The notes: a model not told the origin generated them from the letters alone. Positions 27,464-36,349 are shown, counted from the first letter of the stretch. The stretch: 64,000 nucleotides of DNA from Embleya scabrispora (GCF_002024165.1 NZ_MWQN01000001.1:2170001-2234000), one strand, 5' to 3'. Numbers and translations: made by a program.

Positions 27464-27994
27464 TCAGCCCTTGTCCGCCGCGCCGCCTTCCGGCGTCTCG
27501 TCGAGCTCGGCCAACTCCGCCATGAAACGCTCGATCACGTCGCTGTCGGCCACCAGCGTGCCGACCGGCTCACCGAGCACCTTGCTCGCCAGCTCGGTCG
27601 CGATCAGACCCAGCTCCGCGTGCAGCGACGCGGTCGCGAGCGTGACGTCGCCGTTCAGCTTCTCGTGGCCGGTGGTCACCAGCTCCTCACGGATGCGCTG
27701 CCCCTCGGCGCGCGCCTCCGCGATCAGCCTGGCCCCCTCCTCGGCCGCCTGCTGCCGAACCAGCGCGGTCTCGCGCCGGGTCTCGGCCATCTGCGCCCGC
27801 AGCTCGGCCAGCGCGGCCTCGCTCTCGGCCTGGATGTCGGTCGCCCGGTCGAAGCCGCCTTCGAGCGCGTCGTGCCGTTCGGCGAGCGTCTTACCGATCC
27901 GCGGCAGCAGGACCTTCGCGAAGACCGCGAAGACCAGGGCGAAAACGATGACTCCGAAGATCAGTTCGCCGACATCCGGCTTGAGAGGTCCCAT
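27464..27994 (-). CDS. Orphan ATP synthase F0 subunit b-like protein
   Basis: 176 aa. One N-terminal membrane helix (ELIFGVIVFALVFAVFAKVL) is followed by LPRIGKTLAERHDALEGGFD and a long Ala/Glu/Arg coiled coil, then a delta-contact-like end (ASKVLGEPVGTLVADSDVIE). This is the b-subunit (atpF) layout. No other ATP synthase gene is near; in actinomycetes the true atpF sits in the atp operon, so this is probably a paralogue. ATG at 27994 with GAGG upstream. Function uncertain. Confidence 0.75.
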   Translation of the reverse strand: MGPLKPDVGELIFGVIVFALVFAVFAKVLLPRIGKTLAERHDALEGGFDRATDIQAESEAALAELRAQMAETRRETALVRQQAAEEGARLIAEARAEGQRIREELVTTGHEKLNGDVTLATASLHAELGLIATELASKVLGEPVGTLVADSDVIERFMAELAELDETPEGGAADKG

Positions 27995-28116
27995 GGTCCG
28001 AAATCCTCGAACACGACGGACCACAAATCAAGTTACGCCCACATCGCCGATCACCCACCGCGACGTATCGACTCCCCTGTGCACTCGTAAGCGCGCCCGG
28101 CCCGCCGATCCACCCC

Positions 28117-28869
28117 TCACGACCGCCTCGCCGGAAAGTCGATCAGCGCGATGGGCTCCCCGGAGGGCTCCGCCGAGCCGCCCGCCGGCTCCACCGTCAC
28201 CCCGACCCCCGACGCCCGGTCCAGGCCCGACGCCAGCAGCGCCGTCCCCGGCCGGATCAGGCCGATCGACCGCATCCGGCCGCCGTCGTTATACCACCCC
28301 TGGTACACCCGCGCGTCCGGCAGCGTCGGCAGCCCCGAGGTCAGCACCACCGTCCGGTCCAGCGCGGGCGAGGCGATCACCCGCACCGTCCCACCGCCGC
28401 CCGCCGGCGCCGACCCCCCGACCGCGTCCGGCGCGGTGAGCACCGCCTCGATCGCCGCGCCCCGCGCCCGCTGCTCGGCCACGGCCCGTTCGGCGTCCCG
28501 CGCGTCCCGGTACTGATCGATCGCCACCCCGCCCAGCGCGCCGATCGCCGCCAGGCAGGCCGCCAGTACCAGGCCCACCACCCGCCGGGTCCGGCGCGGC
28601 GCCACCGGGGTGGGCGAGTGCCGATCGGGCACCTCCGGCGGCAGCTGACGCACGGTCGCGATCTCGCCCATCACCCGCCGTTTCAGCTCCGGGCTCGGCG
28701 TCTCGGCAACCGCGACGGCCAGGCGTGCCGAGGTCGCCCGGAACTCGCGCACCTCCCGCGCGCACGCCGCACACTCGGCCAAGTGGCTCTCGAACTCCCG
28801 CCGTTCGTCCTCGTCGAGGGCGTGCAGGGCGTACGCGCCCGTCATCGTGTGCAGGTCGGCGGAGGTCAT
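28117..28869 (-). CDS. rskA: Anti-sigma-K factor RskA-like
   Basis: 250 aa. The N-terminal zinc anti-sigma motif (FESHLAECAACAREVREF, HxxxCxxC) is followed by one membrane helix (VVGLVLAACLAAIGALGGVA) and an extracytoplasmic RskA domain (TVRVIASPALDRTVVLTSGL, ARVYQGWYNDGGRMRSIGLI). It holds SigK at the membrane until a redox or proteolytic signal. The ATG at 28869 overlaps the sigma stop by ATGA, so the pair is translationally coupled. Confidence 0.92.
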   Translation of the reverse strand: MTSADLHTMTGAYALHALDEDERREFESHLAECAACAREVREFRATSARLAVAVAETPSPELKRRVMGEIATVRQLPPEVPDRHSPTPVAPRRTRRVVGLVLAACLAAIGALGGVAIDQYRDARDAERAVAEQRARGAAIEAVLTAPDAVGGSAPAGGGGTVRVIASPALDRTVVLTSGLPTLPDARVYQGWYNDGGRMRSIGLIRPGTALLASGLDRASGVGVTVEPAGGSAEPSGEPIALIDFPARRS

Positions 28870-29450
28870 GCGCCCACTCCCAGGCAGTCGCGGAGGCGGA
28901 TCAGACCGTCCCGCAGGCGGGTCTTGATCGTGCCCAGCGGCACGTCCAGCAGGCCGGCCACCTCCCGGTGCGTACAACCCCGGTAGTAGGCCAGAGTCAC
29001 GGACTGACGCTGCAACTCGGTGAGGGTGCGCAGGCAGCGCCGTACCTGCTCGCGTTCCAGCCGCGCCTCGACCTCCTCGATCACCTCGTCGTACTCCGGC
29101 GTGCGCTCGCGGAGCGCGGTGCGGTGCTCCCGATCGGTGGCCGCCTGCGCCGAGCGCACCCGGTCGACGGCCCGGTGGTGCGCCATGGTCAGGATCCAGG
29201 TCATCGCGCTGCCCCGATCGGGGCGAAAACGCGCGGCGCCGCGCCAGACGTCGAGCAGCACCTCCTGGGCCACCTCCTCCGACTGCGCCGGATCGCGGAC
29301 CACCCGCCGGGCGACGCCGAGCACCGCGCCGATCACCGCGTCGTAGACGAACGAGAAAGCCTCCTGATCACCCTGCGCGACGCGGGCGAGGCGGTCCTCC
29401 AGCGTGGGCCCGCGCTCACCGGGCGCGGCGATGTGTACGACGGTCCTCAT
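28866..29450 (-). CDS. sigK: ECF sigma factor SigK
   Basis: 194 aa. Region 2 is AFSFVYDAVIGAVLGVARRV...EEVAQEVLLDVWRGAARFRP, with the GSAMTWILTMAHHRAVDRVR signature of SigK. Region 4 is LQRQSVTLAYYRGCTHREVA followed by GLLDVPLGTIKTRLRDGLIR. The ATG at 29450 follows a G-rich leader. The divergent oxidoreductase and fasciclin genes are the probable regulon. Confidence 0.92.
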   Translation of the reverse strand: MRTVVHIAAPGERGPTLEDRLARVAQGDQEAFSFVYDAVIGAVLGVARRVVRDPAQSEEVAQEVLLDVWRGAARFRPDRGSAMTWILTMAHHRAVDRVRSAQAATDREHRTALRERTPEYDEVIEEVEARLEREQVRRCLRTLTELQRQSVTLAYYRGCTHREVAGLLDVPLGTIKTRLRDGLIRLRDCLGVGA

Positions 29451-29704
29451 CCGGCCCCACCCCCCTGCCCGAGCCCGTCCCGGCGGCGGTGTCCGTGCCG
29501 ATCGTCCATGTCCCACTCCCACTCGCGCCGACCCCGAGGCGGACACCCGTGCCGGGCATCCGGCCCCGGTCGACCCCGGCCCCGTCACGCACACGGCCAT
29601 CCGACCCATGTTCGGCGCCGCGGACCGCCCGGATTGGTCCCCGCTCCCATCGATGTCCGGATCGGCGCACCATCGCGACCCGTTCGGGTGAACGACCAAT
29701 CCGA

Positions 29705-31297
29705 ATGGCCGACGGCGGCGAATGGCCCCTCGTGAAGGCAAACGAAACTCGCCGATGGCTGCGGGCCGGACTGGGCGCGCTGAGCGGACTGCTGTCCGCC
29801 GGCGCGGCCCTGGCCGTCGCGGAGCTTGTGGCCGCGTTCGTCCGCCCCGAGGCGGGCCCCCTTCCGGCCATCGGCGGAGCGGTCATCGACCGCACTCCCC
29901 CGGCGGTCAAGGACTGGGCCGTCCGCCACTTCGGCACCGACGACAAACTCGTCCTGCAGACGGGGATCCTGGTGGTCCTCGGCCTGATCGCGATCGGTCT
30001 GGGCGTCCTGTCGCTGCGGCTGCGCCGCACGGCGATGGCCGGAGTGTTCGCGTTCGGCCTGGTCGGCGCGTACGCGGCGGTGCACCGCGCCGGCGCCGGC
30101 GCCGTCGACGCGGTGCCCTCCGTGCTGGGCGGCGTGGTGGGCGCCGCCGCGCTGTGGTGGTCGACCGAGCCGGTGGTGCGAGTGCGCGCGGAGGATCGCG
30201 CATTCGACCGCCGGGCGTTCCTGATCGCCGCCGGCGCGCTGGCGCTGGGTTCGGCCGTGGCCGGCACCACCGGTCGGATCGTCGCCGACGGCAAGCGGGC
30301 CTCGATCGCCGCGTTCCGCAACCGGATTCGGCTGCCCGCCGCGGCGGAACCGGCCGCGCCGCTGCCGCCGGGCGCCGACCTGCGCCTGCCGGGACTGTCC
30401 GCCTTCACCACCTCCAACGCCGACTTCTACCGCGTGGACACCGCCCTGGTGGTCCCCCGCGTGGACGTGGAGAACTGGTCGTTGCGGATCCACGGCAAGG
30501 GTGTCCGCACCCCGCTGCGCTACTCCTACAACGACCTGTTGCGCCGCCCGCTGATCGAGCGCGATCTCACCCTGACCTGTGTGTCGAACGAGGTCGGCGG
30601 GCCGTACACGGGCACCGCCCGCTGGCTCGGCGTGCGCCTCGCCGACCTCTTGCGCGAGGCCGGCGTACGCCCGCCGAGCCGGGGCGGGCCCGCCGATCAA
30701 CTGGTCTCGCGGTCCGTCGACGGGATGACCATCGGCACCCCGGTCGAGGTGGCCATGGACGGGCGCGACGCCCTGTTGGCGATCGGCATGAACGGCGAAC
30801 CCCTGCCGTTCGAACACGGCTATCCGGTCCGGATGGTGGTGCCCGGACTGTATGGCTACGTGTCCGCGTGCAAGTGGCTCGTCGACCTCGAACTGACCAC
30901 GTTCGCGAGCTACGACGCCTACTGGGTCAAGCGCACCTGGTCTCGGGAGGCGCCGATCAAGACCCAGTCGCGGATCGACACGCCCAAGCCGTTCGCCCGC
31001 CTTCGGGTCGGCGTTCCGATACCGATCGCCGGCATCGCGTGGGCGCAACATCGGGGCGTGTCCGCGGTCGAGGTGAGCGTGGCGGGCGGGCCGTGGCAGT
31101 CGGCCCGACTGGCCGAGGTACCAGGCCCCGACACCTGGCGGCAGTGGGTGTGGGAGTGGACCCCGACCCGAACCGGCTCGCAGCGCATCGAGGTCCGCGC
31201 GACCGATGCCACCGGTGCGGTGCAGACCGACAAGCGCGTCGGCACCGTGCCGGACGGTGCCACCGGACGACATTCGGTGGTGGTCACCGTCGCCTGA
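29705..31297 (+). CDS. Membrane-anchored molybdopterin-dependent oxidoreductase (sulfite-oxidase fold)
   Basis: About 530 aa. Four or five N-terminal membrane helices (residues ~15-195) precede a sulfite-oxidase Moco domain. Its molybdenum-ligand Cys lies in LTLTCVSNEVGGPYTG; FEHGYPVRMVVPGLYGYVSA and CKWLVDLELT follow. A C-terminal dimerisation Ig-like domain (AWAQHRGVSAVEVSVAGGPW) ends the chain. The start may instead be the GTG at 29732. It is divergent from sigK. The family includes extracytoplasmic methionine-sulfoxide or sulfite-type reductases; substrate unknown. Confidence 0.85.
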   Translation: MADGGEWPLVKANETRRWLRAGLGALSGLLSAGAALAVAELVAAFVRPEAGPLPAIGGAVIDRTPPAVKDWAVRHFGTDDKLVLQTGILVVLGLIAIGLGVLSLRLRRTAMAGVFAFGLVGAYAAVHRAGAGAVDAVPSVLGGVVGAAALWWSTEPVVRVRAEDRAFDRRAFLIAAGALALGSAVAGTTGRIVADGKRASIAAFRNRIRLPAAAEPAAPLPPGADLRLPGLSAFTTSNADFYRVDTALVVPRVDVENWSLRIHGKGVRTPLRYSYNDLLRRPLIERDLTLTCVSNEVGGPYTGTARWLGVRLADLLREAGVRPPSRGGPADQLVSRSVDGMTIGTPVEVAMDGRDALLAIGMNGEPLPFEHGYPVRMVVPGLYGYVSACKWLVDLELTTFASYDAYWVKRTWSREAPIKTQSRIDTPKPFARLRVGVPIPIAGIAWAQHRGVSAVEVSVAGGPWQSARLAEVPGPDTWRQWVWEWTPTRTGSQRIEVRATDATGAVQTDKRVGTVPDGATGRHSVVVTVA

Positions 31298-31390
31298 TCA
31301 CCCCCTCGCCGTCTGTCGGCTCCCCGATCCCGTCACCCGTTGGAATCCGCGGCACATGCGTCGCGGACACGTCCCGAAGGAAGTCTCGCC

Positions 31391-32056
31391 ATGACCGTCA
31401 TCCGTCTCCCCCGCACCATCGCCACCGTCGCGACCGTGGCCGCGCTCGCCCTCCCGCTGGCCGCCTGCGGCAGCGACGACAAGAAGGACGACTCCGCCTC
31501 GAAGACGGCGACCTCCGCACCGGCCGCGGCCCCCTCGGCGGCCGGCGCCCCCGCCACCTCGGCCGCCACCCCGGCCGCCGCGCCCTTCGGCCCCGCCTGC
31601 TCGGCCGTCCCGGCCGCCGGCGCGGGCAGCTTCACCGGCATGGCCCAGGACCCGGTCGCCACCGCCGCCTCGAACAACCCCGTGCTGTCCACGCTGGTGG
31701 CCGCGGTCAAGGCGGCCGGCCTGGTGGACACGCTCAACACCGCGCAGAACATCACGGTGTTCGCGCCGACCAACGACGCGTTCGCCAAGATCCCCAAGGA
31801 CACCCTGGACAAGCTCCTCGCCGACAAGGACGCGCTGACCAAGGTCCTGACCTACCACGTGGTGGGACAACGCCTGGCCCCCGCCCGGTTGTCCGGCGGC
31901 TCGTTCGAGACGCTGGAGAAGCAGCCGCTGACCACGAAGGGTTCGGGTGACGCGTACACCGTCAACGACACCTCGAAGGTGGTCTGCGGCAACGTGTCGA
32001 CCGCGAACGCGACCGTGTACCTCGTGGACACCGTGTTGATGCCGCCGGCCTCCTGA
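31391..32056 (+). CDS. Fasciclin-domain lipoprotein (MPT83/MPT70-like)
   Basis: 221 aa. Signal peptide with lipobox LPLAAC (Cys26), a low-complexity Ala/Pro/Ser linker, then one FAS1 domain: AASNNPVLSTLVAAVKAAGL, NITVFAPTNDAFAKIP, LTYHVVGQRL, VYLVDTVLMPP. In mycobacteria MPT83 and MPT70 are the main SigK targets, so its place beside sigK/rskA is telling. GGAAG precedes the ATG. Confidence 0.93.
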   Translation: MTVIRLPRTIATVATVAALALPLAACGSDDKKDDSASKTATSAPAAAPSAAGAPATSAATPAAAPFGPACSAVPAAGAGSFTGMAQDPVATAASNNPVLSTLVAAVKAAGLVDTLNTAQNITVFAPTNDAFAKIPKDTLDKLLADKDALTKVLTYHVVGQRLAPARLSGGSFETLEKQPLTTKGSGDAYTVNDTSKVVCGNVSTANATVYLVDTVLMPPAS

Positions 32057-33002
32057 GCGATCCACGCGCCCGTCCCGGTCGAACCGGTGGACGGTCGGCC
32101 CCCGCGCGTGGGGGCCGACCGTCCACCCGGGTGCCGTGCACCGCCGGGCCTCTCCCTCCCAGGCCCGGGAGTGCCGGCCGCCGCGCCGGTCGAAACCGCC
32201 CCCGTCGGTCGGCCACATCGACCTCGCGCCCCGAGTCGTGTCCGCAAACCCCCGTCGGCTTCGTCGGGGGCTTGCGGACCCGACCCGGTTCGTCGCCACC
32301 CACCACGTCACCCGCGCGAGCGAACCTCCCCGTCGAAGGTGAAGCCCCTGTCCAGCCCCCGCGCCGGACAGTCGTCTTCTTCCCTCGCGGCGGATTCGGC
32401 CGCTCGGTGTCCGTGGCGGGTGGGCGCCGATACCCGGGTACGTACACCCAGGCCGTCTCGTCGACCTCCTTGGCCCGCACGTGGACCTCCCCGTAGGCCG
32501 CGCTCTCCAGGCCGCCCCGCTCCGGGACGACCACCGCCTCGTGCCAGGACCCGGAGACGATCAGCGCCAGACACGCACGCTCCGCGGCGGCCAACACCTC
32601 GCGCAACGGGTCCGCGTTGACCAGCCGGCAGGCGGTGTTGATCGCGCTGCCCGACCAGCCCCGGGTGTCCCGCACCACGTCCCCCGCGTGCAGCGACACC
32701 CGCAGCCGGATCCGTGCCTCGTCGCTCGCGTGCCGGTCGTGGTTGCGCAACCCGGCGTGCAGGCGATCGATGAACAGATCGGTCAGATCCTCCTTCGGCA
32801 CGTTCGCCGGGATCAGCAGGATCGCCCCGTCACCGCGATCCTCGACCACACACGCGTCCCAGGCGATGCCCGCCGATTCGAGGGCGGAGTGCAGCAGTTC
32901 GTACAGACGTCCCCGTACCCACTCCTGCGTCACGTCCGAGCGCCTGCCGAATCGCTCGACGTCGAGCACCAGGATCGACATGTATCGCGACTTGGCTCCC
33001 AC
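31962..33002 (-). CDS. Class III nucleotidyl cyclase-like protein (C-terminus doubtful)
   Basis: A cyclase homology domain spans residues 8-205: SILVLDVERFG (metal Asp14), VEDRGDGAILLIP (second Asp), RLRVSLHAGDVV and GSAINTACRLVNADP (transition-state Asn/Arg pattern). The GTG at 33002 is preceded by AGGGGG. Relatives end soon after VYVPGYRRPP (about residue 215). Here the frame runs another ~130 residues, through two terminator hairpins and into the 3' end of the fasciclin gene. A frameshift near 32310-32420 would give an end at 32308. It follows the Crp-type gene in the same direction. Confidence 0.7.
   Translation of the reverse strand: MGAKSRYMSILVLDVERFGRRSDVTQEWVRGRLYELLHSALESAGIAWDACVVEDRGDGAILLIPANVPKEDLTDLFIDRLHAGLRNHDRHASDEARIRLRVSLHAGDVVRDTRGWSGSAINTACRLVNADPLREVLAAAERACLALIVSGSWHEAVVVPERGGLESAAYGEVHVRAKEVDETAWVYVPGYRRPPATDTERPNPPRGKKTTVRRGGWTGASPSTGRFARAGDVVGGDEPGRVRKPPTKPTGVCGHDSGREVDVADRRGRFRPARRPALPGLGGRGPAVHGTRVDGRPPRAGADRPPVRPGRARGSLRRPAASTRCPRGTRSRSRSTRCRRPPSRCR
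32086..32127. terminator. 18-bp perfect hairpin after the fasciclin gene
   Basis: Left arm 32086-32103 and right arm 32110-32127 pair perfectly over 18 bp with a GCGCGT loop, 30 bp past the fasciclin stop. One of the longest perfect stems in the window. Confidence 0.9.
32240..32279. terminator. Second hairpin, likely end of the cyclase-like gene
   Basis: A 15-bp stem (32240-32254 with 32265-32279, one G-T-type mismatch) and a 10-nt loop, located 29 bp beyond a stop at 32308 that the cyclase gene would reach after a frameshift. Confidence 0.7.
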
Positions 33003-33118
33003 GGAATCCCCCTATCGGGCCGTGCGCTCGCGCGCCCCGCTCGCCACTCCCTGCCTCCTGCCCCTCAAGGAGTACTCCGGCGCCGGCCGCTTGTACGCGT
33101 CAGATGACACACAACGCG

Positions 33119-33763
33119 TTATCCGTCGGCCCATTCCCGTAAAGCGAGCGGATCGGACACCACGATGCTGCCGCGCCGGGTCTGCACCAGGTCCGACTCG
33201 TGCAGCACGCGCAGCGCCCGGACCACCGATTCCCGGGAGATGCCGATCGCGTCCGCGAGCTCCTGCTGGGTGGTCCGGATCACGCACGGACCCTCGGCCC
33301 GGCCCAGCGTACGATCGGCCAGCGCCCGGGCCACCCGCCGCCCGGTGGCGAGCGCGCCGTACTCGACCCGCCAGCGATCCGACTCGCGGATCCGCAACAC
33401 CGTGCGGATCAACACCGCGTACACCAACGGGGCGTTCGTGTTGAGCAGTTCGCGAAAGCGGGTCAGCGGCACCAGGACCGCCACCACCGGGCCGAGCGCG
33501 ACCACCGTCGCCGAGCGGCCGCGCCCGTCGATACACGCGAGTTCGCCCACCAGCTCGCCCGGTCCGCGCACCGCGATGGTCACCGCCGACCCGTCCGAGG
33601 TGGCCCGTTCGATCTTGACCTGCCCGTGTTCGATCAGCACCACGTGGCGCGGGTGATCGCCCTCCATGAACAGCGCGTCACCTCGGTCGTAGCCCAACCG
33701 GCGGCCCGATTCCCGCAGCACTTCCCGGAGTTGCCTGGGCAACGCCCTGTCTTCCTCCGCCAC
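33119..33763 (-). CDS. Crp/Fnr-family transcriptional regulator
   Basis: 215 aa, GTG start fixed by GGAGGA 6 nt upstream. The N-terminal cyclic-nucleotide-binding fold (GRRLGYDRGDALFMEGDHPR, HVVLIEHGQVKIERA, RGPGELVGELACIDG with a plausible phosphate-cassette RSATVVAL) leads via a long helix to a C-terminal winged helix (TTQQELADAIGISRESVVRA). It is 116 bp upstream of, and co-directional with, the cyclase-like gene, so it could read the product of that protein (inference). Confidence 0.9.
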   Translation of the reverse strand: MAEEDRALPRQLREVLRESGRRLGYDRGDALFMEGDHPRHVVLIEHGQVKIERATSDGSAVTIAVRGPGELVGELACIDGRGRSATVVALGPVVAVLVPLTRFRELLNTNAPLVYAVLIRTVLRIRESDRWRVEYGALATGRRVARALADRTLGRAEGPCVIRTTQQELADAIGISRESVVRALRVLHESDLVQTRRGSIVVSDPLALREWADG

Positions 33764-34064
33764 ACCCGCTCCTCCGTCGCCCGTGCCGCCAGAGCTTAAT
33801 TCCGCGTGTCGGGGTCGGGCAGGCGTTCGGCGATCTCGCCGAACCGGCCCGACCGACCGTGCGTCGCCCCGCGCGCGGCGCACGATCCGTCCCGCCGACC
33901 GGTCACCCCATCGACGGATTTCCGCCGGTTCCCCGACGGGACGTCGCCCTCGCCGCCACGATCGGGGAGTGAATCGGCCCGTTCCCGGGGAGGGATACGG
34001 CTCCCGAACGAGGGCCGCGCCGGGGACGCGCGAGTGCCGGGACCGACGAGTGGAACGGTGGACG

Positions 34065-34703
34065 ATGGACGCACGAAAGCTCTATACCCAGGTCGTCCGG
34101 GACCTGACCGAGGGCGCCGCGAACCGGTTCGTGGACCGCGCCGAGGCCGGCCCGGTCGACATCGAGGCGTTGCGCCGGATCGCGGGCGAGGAGTACCGGA
34201 TCATCTGCGCCGACGAGCGCTCCTTCGCCCTTCTGGCGGCCCGCTTCCCGGACTCCGCGCCGCTGTTCCTGGCACTCGCGAGCGGCGAGGCGCGGGCCCT
34301 GGAGTTGTTGACGCTCTATGCCGAGGCGGTCGGCATGGGCGCCGCCGAACTGCGCGGCTATCCGCCGGTCGCCGCCGCCCAGGGGTATCCGCATCACCTG
34401 GCCTGGCTGGCCCAGTTCGGCTCACGGGCCGAGGTGGCGCTTGCCCTGTTGGTCAACTTCGGCTTCTGGGGCGGCTATTGCGGGCGCTTCGCGCAGGCTC
34501 TTCGTACCCACCACGACCTGACCGAGGATCAGGTGTCCTTCTTCACCTTCTTCTCGGCACCGCCCCCGGGTTTCGAGGACGCGGCGCTGACCCTGTTGCA
34601 GACCGGCCTCGACGGCGGCGACGACCAGGAGGGCGCCAAGACCGCCGCCCGACTGATGCAGAGCTACGAACTGGCCTTCTGGGACGCCCTGCCGACGTCG
34701 TAG
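34065..34703 (+). CDS. TenA/heme-oxygenase-fold-like protein
   Basis: 212 aa, all alpha-helical: FVDRAEAGPVDIEALRRIAG, GYPHHLAWLAQFGSRAEVAL, NFGFWGGYCGRFAQAL, SYELAFWDALP. The helical pattern, the Trp-Gly-Gly-Tyr-Cys segment and the closing Glu/Trp resemble TenA thiaminase-II-type proteins, but the match is loose. A GTG five codons upstream (34050) is an alternative start. No thiamine genes are nearby; enzymatic role unproven. Confidence 0.55.
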   Translation: MDARKLYTQVVRDLTEGAANRFVDRAEAGPVDIEALRRIAGEEYRIICADERSFALLAARFPDSAPLFLALASGEARALELLTLYAEAVGMGAAELRGYPPVAAAQGYPHHLAWLAQFGSRAEVALALLVNFGFWGGYCGRFAQALRTHHDLTEDQVSFFTFFSAPPPGFEDAALTLLQTGLDGGDDQEGAKTAARLMQSYELAFWDALPTS

Positions 34704-34725
34704 CCGACCCGCACGGGGCACGGCC

Positions 34726-35967
34726 CTAGCGGTCCTCCACCAGCCCCGCCCCCGCCGCGCCCTCGGACAGCACCGCGTCGACCACCGTCGACCGCGCCGT
34801 CTCCAGCAGCGCCCGGGTGGCGGCCGGGGTGCTCGGGTCGGCGAGTGCCCGGTTCACGTCCCGGATCCGAAACGGCGGGCCGGGGTCGGCGAACAGCGGC
34901 CGGAACCGCGCCTCGCTCACGCTCCACCGCCCCGCCGCGTCGCGCGTGAAGGTGAACATCCCGGCCGAGCTGTAGTTGCCGCGCGGTTTGTCCGGGAAGT
35001 TGGCCAACTCGTCGCCCATGCCGTAGATCACCCAGGTGCCGTTGACCTTCTCGTATGCCTGCGGCACGTGGTTGTGGGTGCCGACGATCAGGTCGACGTC
35101 CTTGACCCCGTTCGCCGCGGAGGCGGTCAACTCCCTCGCCAGGGTGCGCTGTTGCTCGTCCGGCTCGCGCTGCCACTCGGTGCCCCAGTGCAGGCTGAGC
35201 AGGACCACCTCGGCGCCGGCCGCGCGGGCGGCCCGGGCCTGGGCGATGATCCGCTGCTTGTCGATCACGTTGACCGACCACGGTTTGCCCTCGGGCAGCG
35301 GGATCCCGTTGGTGTCGTAGGTCCAGGACAGGTGGGCGACCCTGACCCCCTTGACCTCCAGGACGGTCGGCGCGGCCTCCTCCTCGGTGCGCGCGCTGCC
35401 GGCGTGCCGCACACCCGCCGCGTCCAGGGTGTCCAGGGTGCGCCGAACCCCGGCGAAGCCGCCGTCCAGCGTGTGGTTGGACGCCGTCGAGCAGCCGTCG
35501 TAGCCGGTGTCCGCCAGCGCCGCGGCGATCTGCGGCGGCGCGGCGAAGATCGGATACCCGGTGAACGGCCCCTCGGGCGGCCCGTACGGGGTCTCCATGT
35601 GGCACAACGCGAGGTCGGATCCCTGCACGAGCGGCCGGACGTCGGCGAAGATGCGGTGGAAGTCGTGCCCCGAGCCGCCCGCGTCCTGCTGCGACTGGGC
35701 GATGATCGTCGGGTAGGCGAGTACGTCGCCCGTGGCGGTGAGGGTGAAGCTCATCGGTGCTTTCCCGGCCGGTCCGGTCCCCGGCGCCCCGGACCCGGAC
35801 GACCCGCCCGCGGTCGGCGTCGCGACCGGGTCCCGGCGCGCGCTGCCCTCGGTGCGGTCCGCGTCCCAGACCAGGGTGATCAGCCCGGTGAGCAGGCCGA
35901 CCACCACCAGCGCGACCCCGGCCCGGCGTCGGGTGCGTGCCGTGTCCCTCGTGCGTGACGTATCCAT
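34726..35967 (-). CDS. CapA-family protein (PgsA-like, exported)
   Basis: 413 aa. An N-terminal membrane anchor/signal (RAGVALVVVGLLTGLITLVW) and a Gly/Ser linker precede a calcineurin-like CapA domain: LTATGDVLAY, HMETPYGPP, STASNHTLDGGFAG, VVLLSLHWGTEW and LIVGTHNHVPQAYE. CapA proteins are linked to poly-gamma-glutamate capsules, but stand-alone actinomycete copies have no proven role and no pgsB/C genes are here. ATG at 35967 with GGGGA upstream. Confidence 0.85.
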   Translation of the reverse strand: MDTSRTRDTARTRRRAGVALVVVGLLTGLITLVWDADRTEGSARRDPVATPTAGGSSGSGAPGTGPAGKAPMSFTLTATGDVLAYPTIIAQSQQDAGGSGHDFHRIFADVRPLVQGSDLALCHMETPYGPPEGPFTGYPIFAAPPQIAAALADTGYDGCSTASNHTLDGGFAGVRRTLDTLDAAGVRHAGSARTEEEAAPTVLEVKGVRVAHLSWTYDTNGIPLPEGKPWSVNVIDKQRIIAQARAARAAGAEVVLLSLHWGTEWQREPDEQQRTLARELTASAANGVKDVDLIVGTHNHVPQAYEKVNGTWVIYGMGDELANFPDKPRGNYSSAGMFTFTRDAAGRWSVSEARFRPLFADPGPPFRIRDVNRALADPSTPAATRALLETARSTVVDAVLSEGAAGAGLVEDR

Positions 35968-36037
35968 GGCCCCGTGTTCCCCTTCGGCCGCGACCGCAGC
36001 CGAAGAACGACCGTTCGGCCGAACGCGTCGGGGGTAC

Positions 36038-36349
36038 TCAGAGCCGCCACACCTCGGGGAGGCTCGCCTGCGCACCCGTCGCCGAGTAGTCGTGGCCGAC
36101 TTCGGTCAACTCGGCCATCCGAGCCTGCCAGGCCACGTTGACCGGGAGTTCCGCCAGTTCGGTGAGCAGCCGAGAGTAGTCCTCGCAGTCGATCAGGTGG
36201 AACAGTTCCGACCCGCTGCGCCAGATGCTCCACTCGCGCACGCCCGCCGCCCGGATCGCCGCGGTCAACTCCGCCGGCACTTCGCGGTGGGCCTGCTCGT
36301 ACTCGTCCTCGTGTCCCGTCCGCAGCCGGGTGTGCAGTGCCACGCGCAT
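36038..36349 (-). CDS. rhaM: L-rhamnose/L-fucose mutarotase (RhaM family)
   Basis: 103 aa, the usual size. MRVALHTRLRTGHEDEYEQA, His of the active site in AHREVPAEL, REWSIWRSGSELFHLIDCED and the C-terminal PEVWRL are family marks. It interconverts anomers of a 6-deoxyhexose. Divergent from the FAH/lactonase operon, with which it forms a deoxysugar catabolism set. Confidence 0.88.
   Translation of the reverse strand: MRVALHTRLRTGHEDEYEQAHREVPAELTAAIRAAGVREWSIWRSGSELFHLIDCEDYSRLLTELAELPVNVAWQARMAELTEVGHDYSATGAQASLPEVWRL

Noticed and set aside
29451-29704. SigK-type promoter (mycobacterial CCATCC / CCGAAT boxes)
   Set aside because: Single boxes occur (CCGAAT at 29701), but no pair has the right spacing.
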